Assembly (NCBI GenBank): GCA_900759385.1
Contig: CAAEUZ010000066.1
Coordinates: forward strand, 1-5,260
Origin: an uncultured Oscillospiraceae bacterium
GTDB taxonomy: Bacteria; Bacillota; Clostridia; Oscillospirales; Oscillospiraceae
Direction of reading: 5' to 3'
DNA: 5,260 nucleotides
Shown here in pieces: positions 1 through 5,239 of the stretch. A program made the position numbers and the translations under genes. The notes beneath the pieces were generated by a model that was not told the origin of the DNA, searched no databases, and saw only the letters and a list, made by a program, of their open reading frames with translations. Numbering within the stretch: position 1 is the stretch's first letter; each line of letters starts with the position of its first letter.

Positions 1-249
1 GGCGGGCGCGGCTGGGCGCACAGGCTGCTGGCCGACCCCACGCTGCTTGAGATTGCCGCCGCGCACGGAAAGAGCGCGGCGCAGATAGTCCTGCGCTGGG
101 AGCTGCAGCGCGGCATACTGACAATCCCCGGCTCAAGCGACCCGGCGCACATCCGCGAGAACATCTCGGTGTTCGACTTTGCACTGACCGAAGACGAGAT
201 GCGCCGCATCGCCGCCCTCGAGCGTGCGGAGAAGCACGACTGGTATTGA
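1..249 (+). CDS. Aldo/keto reductase, C-terminal part (5' end outside window)
   Basis: The frame is open from base 1 to a TGA at 247-249 and gives 82 residues ending in KHDWY. The sequence matches the last quarter of NAD(P)H-dependent aldo/keto reductases of the small AKR5-like type (about 270-280 residues), so roughly 200 N-terminal residues lie outside the window, including the catalytic Asp/Tyr/Lys/His set. Visible family marks are the segment LLADPTLLEIAAAHGKSAAQ, then VLRWELQRGILTIPGSS and HIRENISVFDFALTEDEM, which form the last barrel strand and the cofactor 2'-phosphate/adenine-binding loop and helix. The common IPKS lysine is glycine here (IPGS), a variant also found in the family. 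The product is a soluble carbonyl reductase; the substrate cannot be told. It points toward the unrelated region 250-886 and is not in an operon with the - strand genes. Family assignment is firm, exact function is open. Confidence 0.9.
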   Translation, partial: GGRGWAHRLLADPTLLEIAAAHGKSAAQIVLRWELQRGILTIPGSSDPAHIRENISVFDFALTEDEMRRIAALERAEKHDWY

Positions 250-266
250 AAAGCGCCTCGTTTCAC

Positions 267-302
267 AGACTGCGTCACCGGACGCATCCCGGACGTCTTT
301 TT
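267..302 (+). terminator. Weak candidate terminator after the aldo/keto reductase
   Basis: Starting 17 bases after the stop codon, TGCGTC (271-276) can pair with GACGCA (281-286) over an ACCG loop. AGAC (267-270) can pair with GTCT (295-298), with the T-run at 298-302 directly behind. The 8-base asymmetric interior bulge makes this a poor intrinsic terminator, and CCGGACG is directly repeated (278-284 and 288-294), which may explain the pairing by chance. Position and T-run favour a real stop, structure quality argues against it. Confidence 0.3.
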
Positions 303-314
303 CGATCCTGCGCA

Positions 315-546
315 TCAGCATTGGCAGTCGGATATGGGTGATGCACCGCGGCTTCCTTCGCAGTCCTGCTGCCGCACATGCACCTGTACCTGCTTGAAAA
401 AGCTCAACAGTACGGCGACGAACTTCGTGAGCGGTCTCTGCAGCATCTCCGCGTCTGTGCTGCGGGCAATCGTCATAAGCAGCCGTCTTAGCCCTCACGC
501 TAAGCGGCGGAACCAGCACAGCGTATGTGATGCCTGGCTGCGTATA
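315..546 (-). pseudogene. Possible frameshifted C-terminal remnant of a LysR-type regulator
   Basis: Read on the - strand from about 546, one frame gives YTQPGITYAVLVPPLSVR, which resembles the 'GxGxAxLPxLxV' stretch near the end of LysR effector domains. After a shift of frame near 475-490, the next frame gives LLMTIARSTDAEM, then QRPLTKFVAVLLSFFKQV, and a stop at 315-317. This resembles the final strand and helix of the same domain. Together they would cover the last 70 or so residues. No helix-turn-helix or N-terminal domain is recognisable upstream, where the strong hairpin at 597-642 interrupts the region. The call rests on short motif resemblance only; it could be chance reading of decayed DNA. 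Confidence 0.25.
482..508. repeat. Bulged 10-bp inverted repeat
   Basis: GCCG-T-CTTAGC (482-492) pairs with GCTAAGCGGC (499-508) with a single unpaired T at 486 and a CCTCAC loop (493-498). No T-run follows on either strand, so a terminator role is unlikely. It lies at the point where the possible LysR remnant changes frame. Confidence 0.5.
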
Positions 547-596
547 ATGTCTGTGTGCACACGGACTTGCATTGGGAAGACATATGGATAAAGAGG

Positions 597-642
597 CAAA
601 TACAGCCTTCCAACTTGCAATGAAGTTGGAAGGCTGTATTTG
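597..642. terminator. Perfect 20-bp hairpin, probable (bidirectional) terminator
   Basis: Bases 597-616 are the exact reverse complement of 623-642, separated by a 6-base loop GCAATG (617-622). Two G-U pairs and one A-U pair can extend the base of the stem on a + transcript. The GC-rich core (CAGCCTTCC / GGAAGGCTG) is flanked by A- and T-rich ends. On the + strand it runs into TTTGTTTGTT, on the - strand into TTTGCCTCTTTAT, so it could stop transcripts from both sides: rightward ones from the aldo/keto reductase and leftward ones from the permease, whose stop codon is 245 bases away. The distance from both genes and the absence of a clean T-run leave room for another origin, such as a small dispersed repeat. 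Confidence 0.6.
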
Positions 643-886
643 TTTGTTCAGCAAACCTACTGTCTCGCAGCGTCTGGTTTATTTGCAGCACATATCTAAC
701 CGTGATTGAGCTTTTACGTTATTGCCCTGTTGATGTCTTGAGCTCGCTTACTGTCTGCGCCTGTAATTTACCCCTGCCGGAGGCCATGGCTTTGCCTGTC
801 AGCACGGATGACGCTGTTGCATACAGGAGACCGTAAAGTATGTTTCAGGTATGGAAAGAGGCGTCTGCAAGCACAGCAGCACTCTG

Positions 887-2155
887 TCAGAAGTAAACCA
901 GGTGTATTGCCGCGCACGTGACTGCCAGGGATATGACATTCACCAGCCCTCCCATGCGCAGATAGTCTTTGAACCTGTAGCCTGCCGCTCCTATCATGGT
1001 CATCGGAGTGACGCTCACTGGGGTAGCCAGCGCCACCTTTATCCCGGAGGATGCCGAGAGCACAAGGGGCGTTGCATCACAGCCCATGCCCTCGGCTACT
1101 GCCAGGGCTATGGGGATCAATATGGCCACCGAGGCATTGTCGCTCATGAAATTGCTCAGCAGAGAGCCAATGATGAACAGCGCTATGCACATGCCAAAGG
1201 GTGAAGCGGCGCCGCCGAACAGACCTATGACGGCGTTGGCTATAATCTCACCGGCTCCGGATGAGTCCAGCCCCTTTGAAAACCCTATCGCACCTGCCGC
1301 GATGATGACTACCGGCCAGCAGACGCTGGAAAAGGCCTCGCTTTCAGATTCGCAGCCGGTGAGGATAAGCACGGCTGCGCCCAGAAGCGCCGCAAACCCG
1401 GTGTCAGCCCCGCATACCAGCAGCATAACTACGGCGGCGGTGACACCGAGCGTCAGCCAGGCCTTCCATGTGAGGCATGTGCTTTTGCCCGGCAGCTCAT
1501 GTTCACCGGTGCCGGGCAGAGGCTGCTCGTCAAAGTCGAACCACCTGTCCTGCAGTTTATAGCCGAATAAGACGTAGAACACCGTAACCGCAATGAGCGC
1601 CGGAAGATTGACCGCCATGGGCTCGAACAGCCCCATTTCCCGGAATCCGGCCTCTTTTAACAGCGCTACGGCGGTGACCATGCTGGAGGCGCTGATGGTC
1701 GTGAGGTTGTTGCCTATCACGGAGCCTACTCCAAGCGGGAAATACGCCTGCCTGCGTGTAAGCCGCCCGTCGGAGCGGGCGACCAGACTGTCTATGACCG
1801 GCATGAGTATGGCCACCGTCAGCGCCCCGTTGAGGAAAACGCTTATGAGCGCGGACACAATAAGGACTGCGGCCACCATCAGCTTCTCATTGGTTCCCAC
1901 AAAACGATAGAGCACACGGCTTATCCCGCCGGCCAGGCCGGTAGTAAACCAGGCGCGGCCTATAATCATCATACCGGCTATGAGAAATATTGACGTGCTT
2001 GCAAATCCCGAGTACGCTTCTTCAAATGTGATGATGCCCGTTACGGCCATAGCCAGCATAGCCAGTATTGTCGTCACTGACAGGGGCACCTTCGGTATGC
2101 AATACAGCGCCAGGGTCAGAGCCAGTATTATCAGCGCCAGTGTGCTCTGTTCCAT
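887..2155 (-). CDS. SLC13/DASS-like anion permease
   Basis: Predicted inner-membrane transporter of the ion-transporter superfamily, whose SLC13/DASS branch carries di- and tricarboxylates and related anions, usually with Na+. The 422 residues show two homologous halves of hydrophobic segments (about 1-200 and 229-422) joined by a polar loop (about 201-228, RWFDFDEQPLPGTGEHE). Each half contains the expected hairpin region: FLNGALTVAILMPV (107-120) with GSVIGNNLTTISASS after it, and NFMSDNASVAILIPIAL (335-351) followed by SSGIKVALATPVSVTPM and GYRFKDYLRMG (392-402), a close match to the family's C-terminal signature. The classical Ser-Asn-Thr motifs read Asn-Gly-Ala and Asp-Asn-Ala. I chose the second ATG (2153-2155) because GGAGG lies only 1 base before the first ATG (2159-2161) but 7 before the second. 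It is downstream of the enoate-reductase-like gene on the same strand, so it probably imports that enzyme's substrate or exports the product (inference). Family firm, substrate unknown; an ArsB/CitMHS-like relative is possible. Confidence 0.85.
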   Translation of the reverse strand: MEQSTLALIILALTLALYCIPKVPLSVTTILAMLAMAVTGIITFEEAYSGFASTSIFLIAGMMIIGRAWFTTGLAGGISRVLYRFVGTNEKLMVAAVLIVSALISVFLNGALTVAILMPVIDSLVARSDGRLTRRQAYFPLGVGSVIGNNLTTISASSMVTAVALLKEAGFREMGLFEPMAVNLPALIAVTVFYVLFGYKLQDRWFDFDEQPLPGTGEHELPGKSTCLTWKAWLTLGVTAAVVMLLVCGADTGFAALLGAAVLILTGCESESEAFSSVCWPVVIIAAGAIGFSKGLDSSGAGEIIANAVIGLFGGAASPFGMCIALFIIGSLLSNFMSDNASVAILIPIALAVAEGMGCDATPLVLSASSGIKVALATPVSVTPMTMIGAAGYRFKDYLRMGGLVNVISLAVTCAAIHLVYF

Positions 2156-2162
2156 TCTCATA

Positions 2163-2167
2163 CCTCC
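2163..2167 (-). promoter_or_regulatory. Ribosome binding site deciding the permease start
   Basis: The - strand reads GCCGGAGGTATGAGAATGGAA. GGAGG (+ strand 2163-2167) leaves 1 base to the upstream ATG and 7 bases to the ATG at 2153-2155, so the shorter 422-residue product is preferred over the 424-residue one. Confidence 0.7.
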
Positions 2168-2199
2168 GGCAAATCAGTTTTTTAACAAATGTTTCTAAT

Positions 2200-2233
2200 A
2201 TATATCTCAGGCTCAAAAGAGCCTGAGATATAT
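2200..2233 (-). terminator. Intercistronic 15-bp perfect hairpin, possible attenuator or mRNA-processing element
   Basis: ATATATCTCAGGCTC (2200-2214) pairs perfectly with GAGCCTGAGATATAT (2219-2233) over a 4-base loop that is UUUU in the - strand transcript. It starts 12 bases after the stop codon of the reductase gene and ends about 45 bases before the permease start. The base following the stem on the - strand is ATTAGAAACATTTG, not a U-run, so a full intrinsic terminator is doubtful. A partial stop or a 3'-end stabiliser giving more reductase than permease mRNA fits better. No second promoter for the permease is evident in the 84-base gap. Confidence 0.55.
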
Positions 2234-2245
2234 GCCTCCCACGTG

Positions 2246-4228
2246 TCAGATGCTGCGGGCTATCTCGTAAGCGCCGGAGACGCAGGTGCGGATGTTGCCG
2301 ACCTGGAGGCCGTCGCCGGTGGTGAACACCTGGATGCCGCTGCCGGCCAGCTCGCTGGTCATATCCGCCCTCGGGCGCAGGCCGATGGCCATCACGACGG
2401 TGTCGGCCTCCAGTGTCTGCTCGCTGCCGTCGGCCATGGACTTTATCACGGCGCCCTCGTCGTTTACGGCGGCTATGGCGTTGCCGGTCATAATCCTGAC
2501 CCTGTAGTAGTCCAGCAGGTCAATCAGCATGGCATGGACGGCCTTGGGCACGGCCGGGCCGGAGCTCATGACCTCGGGCAGCGCCTCGACCAGGGTGACG
2601 TCGCAGTGCTCGTAAGCCGCAAGGTCATAGGCCAGCTCGCAGCCGGTCATGCCGCCGCCGACCACGACGACCTTCTTGCCGGGCTTGACGTTCTTCATCA
2701 GCACGTCGTAGCAGCCGGCAGTCTTGTGGTGGTCTATGCCGGGGATCTTCGGCATGAAGTGGGTGGAACCCACGGCTAGAATGACGGCGTCGGGCCTGGC
2801 CGCCTTTATCTTCTCTGCGTCCATGGGAGTATTGAGGTGCACGGGCACGCCGAGACGGGTAAGCTCGTTCTGGTACCAGCGGTTCAGCGCGGCGATGCCG
2901 TCCTTGAACGGGTGGCTGCCGGCCTCGATGAGGTGGCCGCCCAGCGCGCCGCTCGCCTCGTAGAGCTCCACGTCGTGGCCGCGCAGGAAGCAGGTGCGCG
3001 CCGCCTCCATGCCGGTCACGCCGCCGCCTATCACGAGCACCTTTTTCTTATCCGTGGCGGGGGTCAGCGCCTTCTCGTGGTCACGCATTGCCGTGGGGTT
3101 CACGGAGCAGAGCGGGCCGTCGCCGGCGAGCACGGTGTCAATGCAGTTGGCGCAGGCTATGCAGGGGCGGATCAGACTCTCACGACCCATAAACACCTTC
3201 TCGGGGTAGTGGGCGTCAACCAGGGAGGCGCGGGCGAGAACCACGCCGTCGATGCTGCCGTCGGCAATGGCGCGCTCGCACATCTCGGGGTTGTCCATCT
3301 TGCCCGCGACGTAGACGGGGATGTTCACCGCCTGCTTCACGCGGCGGGCAAACTCGATGTTGTAGCCGTGGGGCATATAGTACGGGCCGACGCAGTAGTA
3401 GAAGGTGTCGTATGTACCGGTGTTGACGTTGAGCATGTCCACACCGTACTCTTCAAACTTCCTGGCTATTTCGACGCCCTCTTCGATCGTGCGGCCTACC
3501 TCGTCCTCGCCGGTCAGCGTGCTCTTGTTGTAGCCGGCCATGTAGGTCTTGAGGCACATGCGGATGGAGAGCGGATAGTCTTTGCCGCAGGCTTCCTTGA
3601 TGCCCTGGATAATCTTGCGGTGGATGGTGAGCCTGCCGTCGAGGTCGCCGCCGTACTCGTCGGTGCGGTGGTTGGTGTAGGCCATGGCGAACTGGTCGAG
3701 CAGGTAGCCCCAGTGCATACCGTGAATCTCGACGCCGTCATAGCCCCAGCCCTTGGCGAGCTTTGCGAGCTTTATCATGTCGGCGATCTTGTTCTCTATC
3801 TCTTCCTTGGTCAGCACCTCGGTGAGCTTGTCCGGCTCCTTGTACTTGGGGATGGCAGAGCAGCTCTTGCCGTCGCGCATACGGCCGGGACCCATTGACA
3901 CCTGCATGAACATCCTGCCGCCGTAGGCGTGCACGCGGCGCAGCAGCTCCTGGGCGTTGACCATGAACTTGCCCGGCGCGTAAGCGGGATTGGGGTTGCC
4001 GTTGATGGGGTCAAAGGGGTCGACGGTGAGGTTGGCCACGTTGGAGCCGGTGACGATAAGGCCGAAGCCGCCGCGGGCGCGGTCGGTGAAATAGTCCACG
4101 CCGTCCTCGGTGTAGCAGCCCTTTTCTCCATAGAGGTAATTTGCGCCCATGGGGCCGACGGCGTAGCGGTTCTTTACGGTAATTCCCGCAATCTTCAGCG
4201 GGCTGAACAGGTGCTCATATTTGGACAA
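2246..4228 (-). CDS. FMN/4Fe-4S/FAD enoate-reductase-like oxidoreductase (old yellow enzyme superfamily)
   Basis: Cytosolic NAD(P)H-dependent reductase of the family holding 2-enoate reductase, 2,4-dienoyl-CoA reductase (FadH), BaiCD/BaiH and trimethylamine dehydrogenase; members typically reduce C=C bonds conjugated to a carbonyl or carboxyl. Domain order over 660 residues: FMN-binding TIM barrel (about 5-350; LFSPLKIAGITVKNR, GYDGVEIHGMHWGYLLDQF, TNHRTDEYGGDLDGR, VYVAGKMDN), a 4Fe-4S cluster with Cys356, Cys359, Cys362 and Cys374 (CX2CX2CX11C), then FAD and NAD(P) Rossmann units with GGGVTG (401-406) and GGGMTG (524-529), and the closing FAD motif TTGDG (636-640). Length equals that of clostridial 2-enoate reductases, and NTGTYDTFYY (269-278) occupies the place of FadH's catalytic His, as in the enoate-reductase branch. 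Oddities are Trp173 inserted in the HGxHGYL active-site motif. It starts at TTG (4226-4228) with AGGAGAGG 6 bases upstream, divergent from a LysR gene and upstream of an anion permease. This suggests a substrate-induced system reducing an imported unsaturated acid (inference). Cofactors are near certain; the substrate is not. Confidence 0.92.
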   Translation of the reverse strand: MSKYEHLFSPLKIAGITVKNRYAVGPMGANYLYGEKGCYTEDGVDYFTDRARGGFGLIVTGSNVANLTVDPFDPINGNPNPAYAPGKFMVNAQELLRRVHAYGGRMFMQVSMGPGRMRDGKSCSAIPKYKEPDKLTEVLTKEEIENKIADMIKLAKLAKGWGYDGVEIHGMHWGYLLDQFAMAYTNHRTDEYGGDLDGRLTIHRKIIQGIKEACGKDYPLSIRMCLKTYMAGYNKSTLTGEDEVGRTIEEGVEIARKFEEYGVDMLNVNTGTYDTFYYCVGPYYMPHGYNIEFARRVKQAVNIPVYVAGKMDNPEMCERAIADGSIDGVVLARASLVDAHYPEKVFMGRESLIRPCIACANCIDTVLAGDGPLCSVNPTAMRDHEKALTPATDKKKVLVIGGGVTGMEAARTCFLRGHDVELYEASGALGGHLIEAGSHPFKDGIAALNRWYQNELTRLGVPVHLNTPMDAEKIKAARPDAVILAVGSTHFMPKIPGIDHHKTAGCYDVLMKNVKPGKKVVVVGGGMTGCELAYDLAAYEHCDVTLVEALPEVMSSGPAVPKAVHAMLIDLLDYYRVRIMTGNAIAAVNDEGAVIKSMADGSEQTLEADTVVMAIGLRPRADMTSELAGSGIQVFTTGDGLQVGNIRTCVSGAYEIARSI

Positions 4229-4234
4229 GGGAAT

Positions 4235-4242
4235 CCTCTCCT
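4235..4242 (-). promoter_or_regulatory. Ribosome binding site for a TTG start (reductase gene)
   Basis: AGGAGAGG on the - strand, 6 bases before TTG (4226-4228). No in-frame ATG lies near the start of the conserved domain. The N-terminus LFSPLKI of the family begins at residue 7, so the TTG start is well supported. Confidence 0.8.
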
Positions 4243-4246
4243 ATCG

Positions 4247-4267
4247 AAAATCTTGATTTTTAAAATC
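4247..4267. repeat. Alternating AAAATC / GATTTT / AAAATC repeat in the reductase leader
   Basis: AAAATC (4247-4252), TT, GATTTT (4255-4260), T, AAAATC (4262-4267). The central copy can pair with either neighbour, giving two mutually exclusive 6-bp hairpins or two overlapping dyads. It lies between the likely transcription start of the reductase gene and its ribosome binding site. This could be an operator for the adjacent LysR regulator or another repressor; because it is short and A/T-rich, chance is a real alternative. Confidence 0.4.
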
Positions 4268-4272
4268 GAATC

Positions 4273-4278
4273 GTTATA
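4273..4278 (-). promoter_or_regulatory. Candidate -10 box of the reductase-permease operon
   Basis: TATAAC on the - strand, about 45 bases before the TTG start. The hexamer at the expected -35 distance (GCACAC, 4296-4301) does not resemble TTGACA and no extended -10 TG is present. A weak promoter of this kind is what LysR-activated genes usually have. The site is a prediction from base pattern and position only. Confidence 0.4.
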
Positions 4279-4298
4279 TAATTTATTGACCGGAAGTG

Positions 4299-4307
4299 TG
4301 CTATAAT
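4299..4307 (+). promoter_or_regulatory. Extended -10 promoter of the LysR-type gene
   Basis: TG-C-TATAAT (TG 4299-4300, TATAAT 4302-4307) is a perfect extended -10 element. TTGACC at 4286-4291 is only 10 bases upstream and so too close to act as its -35. The predicted start near 4313 leaves a leader of about 25 bases. The element overlaps the -35 position of the opposite promoter, so the two promoters likely interfere or share one regulator site, consistent with LysR autoregulation. Confidence 0.6.
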
Positions 4308-4325
4308 GTTAACAATGTCTATGCG

Positions 4326-4331
4326 GGGGTG
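4326..4331 (+). promoter_or_regulatory. Ribosome binding site for a TTG start (LysR gene)
   Basis: GGGGTG lies 5 bases before TTG at 4337-4339. The ATGs at 4315 and 4321 run into a stop after a few codons, so they cannot start this protein. The helix-turn-helix domain begins directly at the TTG (TLLQLKYFLEA), as is usual for LysR proteins. Confidence 0.65.
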
Positions 4332-4336
4332 AAAGC

Positions 4337-5239
4337 TTGACTCTGCTTCAGCTCAAATACTTTCTGGAGGCGGCCAGGACGGGCAGCTTTACTATGGCCG
4401 CGAAAAACCTTTTCGTCGCGCAGTCGTCGCTCAGCTATGCAATACACGAGCTGGAGCACGAGCTCGGCGTGCCGCTTTTTGTCCGCAGCGCCGGGAAAAA
4501 GAAAATAGAACTCACTGAGTACGGCAAGAAGTATCTGCCCTACTCCGAGCAGATTTTCAAACTCCTGGACGCCGGAGAGACTGAACTCAAAACTTTGAAG
4601 GACCCTCTTTCGGGCACGGTCCGCCTCGGCTTCTACTATTGCGTGGCCAGCGACGAAGTGCCCATGATTGTGCGCAGCTTTTACCGTGACAACCCCAACT
4701 GCGACATTTTCCTTGACGTAGACGTCTACAACGGCGAGGAGATGATCGACAATCAGATTGTGCTGGGCAAATACGACCTGGTCATCTCCACCAGTGAGAT
4801 GATAAAGGACTGCGACCACTGCAAAATAGGCAGTCAGAAGCTGAAAATCATGCTGGCCGATACGCACCATCTGGCCTCGCGCGAAAAACTGCGGCTTGAG
4901 GATCTGGACGGCGAGCCGATTGTGAGCATGAACCCCAACTCCAACCTGGACCGGTGGATCAGGGAGATGTTCCGTTTCTCCGGCATCAATCCGGACATAA
5001 GCTACGTCTCCGACTGGACCACCCAAGCCTGCTATGTGGCGCTCAACTACGGCGTCGCCATCACGCCCAGCATGCCTACCTGCCGCAACTACGTTGTGGC
5101 CGTGGATATTGACCACCCCATGGTGTGGCGGGATCTAAACCTCTTCTGGCCCACGAACCGCCAGCTCTCCAAATCCATCGAATTCGTCCGCGATTACATT
5201 GTCGAGTACTCAAAGCGCAGCCCGATTATATCCGGGTAG
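4337..5239 (+). CDS. LysR-type transcriptional regulator
   Basis: DNA-binding regulator of 300 residues, the normal length for LysR proteins. The N-terminal winged helix-turn-helix spans about 1-60 (LLQLKYFLEAARTGSFTMAA, then QSSLSYAIHELEHELGVPLF and LTEYGK). A linker helix covers about 61-90, and the periplasmic-binding-like effector domain about 92-295 (SGTVRLGFYY, LGKYDLVIS, LNYGVAITPSMP). The last is the common 'GxGxxxxP' turn near the end of the domain. It acts as a tetramer on DNA and responds to a small ligand in the cleft between its two lobes (family knowledge). Start is TTG; the stop is TAG at 5237-5239. It is divergent from the reductase-permease genes across a 108-base region, the classic layout for a LysR protein that activates its neighbours and represses itself. 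The likely inducer is therefore the acid handled by that cassette (inference). Nothing is truncated or shifted. Confidence 0.93.
   Translation: MTLLQLKYFLEAARTGSFTMAAKNLFVAQSSLSYAIHELEHELGVPLFVRSAGKKKIELTEYGKKYLPYSEQIFKLLDAGETELKTLKDPLSGTVRLGFYYCVASDEVPMIVRSFYRDNPNCDIFLDVDVYNGEEMIDNQIVLGKYDLVISTSEMIKDCDHCKIGSQKLKIMLADTHHLASREKLRLEDLDGEPIVSMNPNSNLDRWIREMFRFSGINPDISYVSDWTTQACYVALNYGVAITPSMPTCRNYVVAVDIDHPMVWRDLNLFWPTNRQLSKSIEFVRDYIVEYSKRSPIISG

Larger units (their letters stand above)
250..886. other. Long non-coding / decayed region between the aldo/keto reductase and the permease
   Basis: I find no intact, believable gene in these roughly 640 bases. The open frames present on both strands give Cys/Arg/His/Ala-rich translations with no family pattern. 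What it does hold: a weak hairpin followed by five T residues just after the aldo/keto reductase, a possible LysR C-terminal remnant on the - strand, a bulged 10-bp hairpin at 482-508, and a strong perfect hairpin at 597-642. Between 643 and 886 I see nothing beyond a 16-codon frame (786-836) after a GGAGG, which is too short to call. The region looks like degraded coding sequence plus a transcription-stop element. Confidence 0.6.

Noticed and set aside
133..654. - strand open frame of 173 codons running across the aldo/keto reductase end and the 597-642 hairpin
   Set aside because: It overlaps a convincing coding region antisense and reads through a perfect palindrome; only a short internal stretch resembles a LysR domain, reported separately as a remnant.
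786..836. 16-codon + strand frame preceded by GGAGG
   Set aside because: Too short, no hydrophobic or toxin-like character and no neighbouring promoter; the motif can arise by chance.
2837..3898. Long + strand open frame opposite the reductase (353 codons)
   Set aside because: Its translation is a Val/Ala/Gly/His-rich string with no family pattern, the expected antisense shadow of a GC3-rich gene; the opposite strand has clear conserved domains.
2246..4228. Bilirubin reductase (BilR) identity for the OYE-type enzyme
   Set aside because: As I recall, BilR has an HGDR motif at this active-site position; here it is HGMHWGYLL. No flavodoxin-like BilS gene is adjacent.
2246..4228. 2,4-dienoyl-CoA reductase (fadH) name
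   Set aside because: Same domain order, but cluster spacing is CX2CX2CX11C rather than FadH's CX2CX3CX11C, the FadH catalytic His loop is replaced, and no fatty-acid oxidation gene is nearby.
4286..4307. TTGACC (4286-4291) plus TATAAT (4302-4307) as a classical -35/-10 pair
   Set aside because: The spacer is only 10 bases; the extended -10 TG explains promoter activity better.
4315..4332. Five-codon upstream ORF before the LysR gene
   Set aside because: It begins at the predicted transcription start and has no ribosome binding site of its own, so translation is doubtful.
4319..5116. - strand open frame opposite the LysR gene (265 codons)
   Set aside because: Val/Ala/His-rich antisense shadow of an intact LysR coding sequence.
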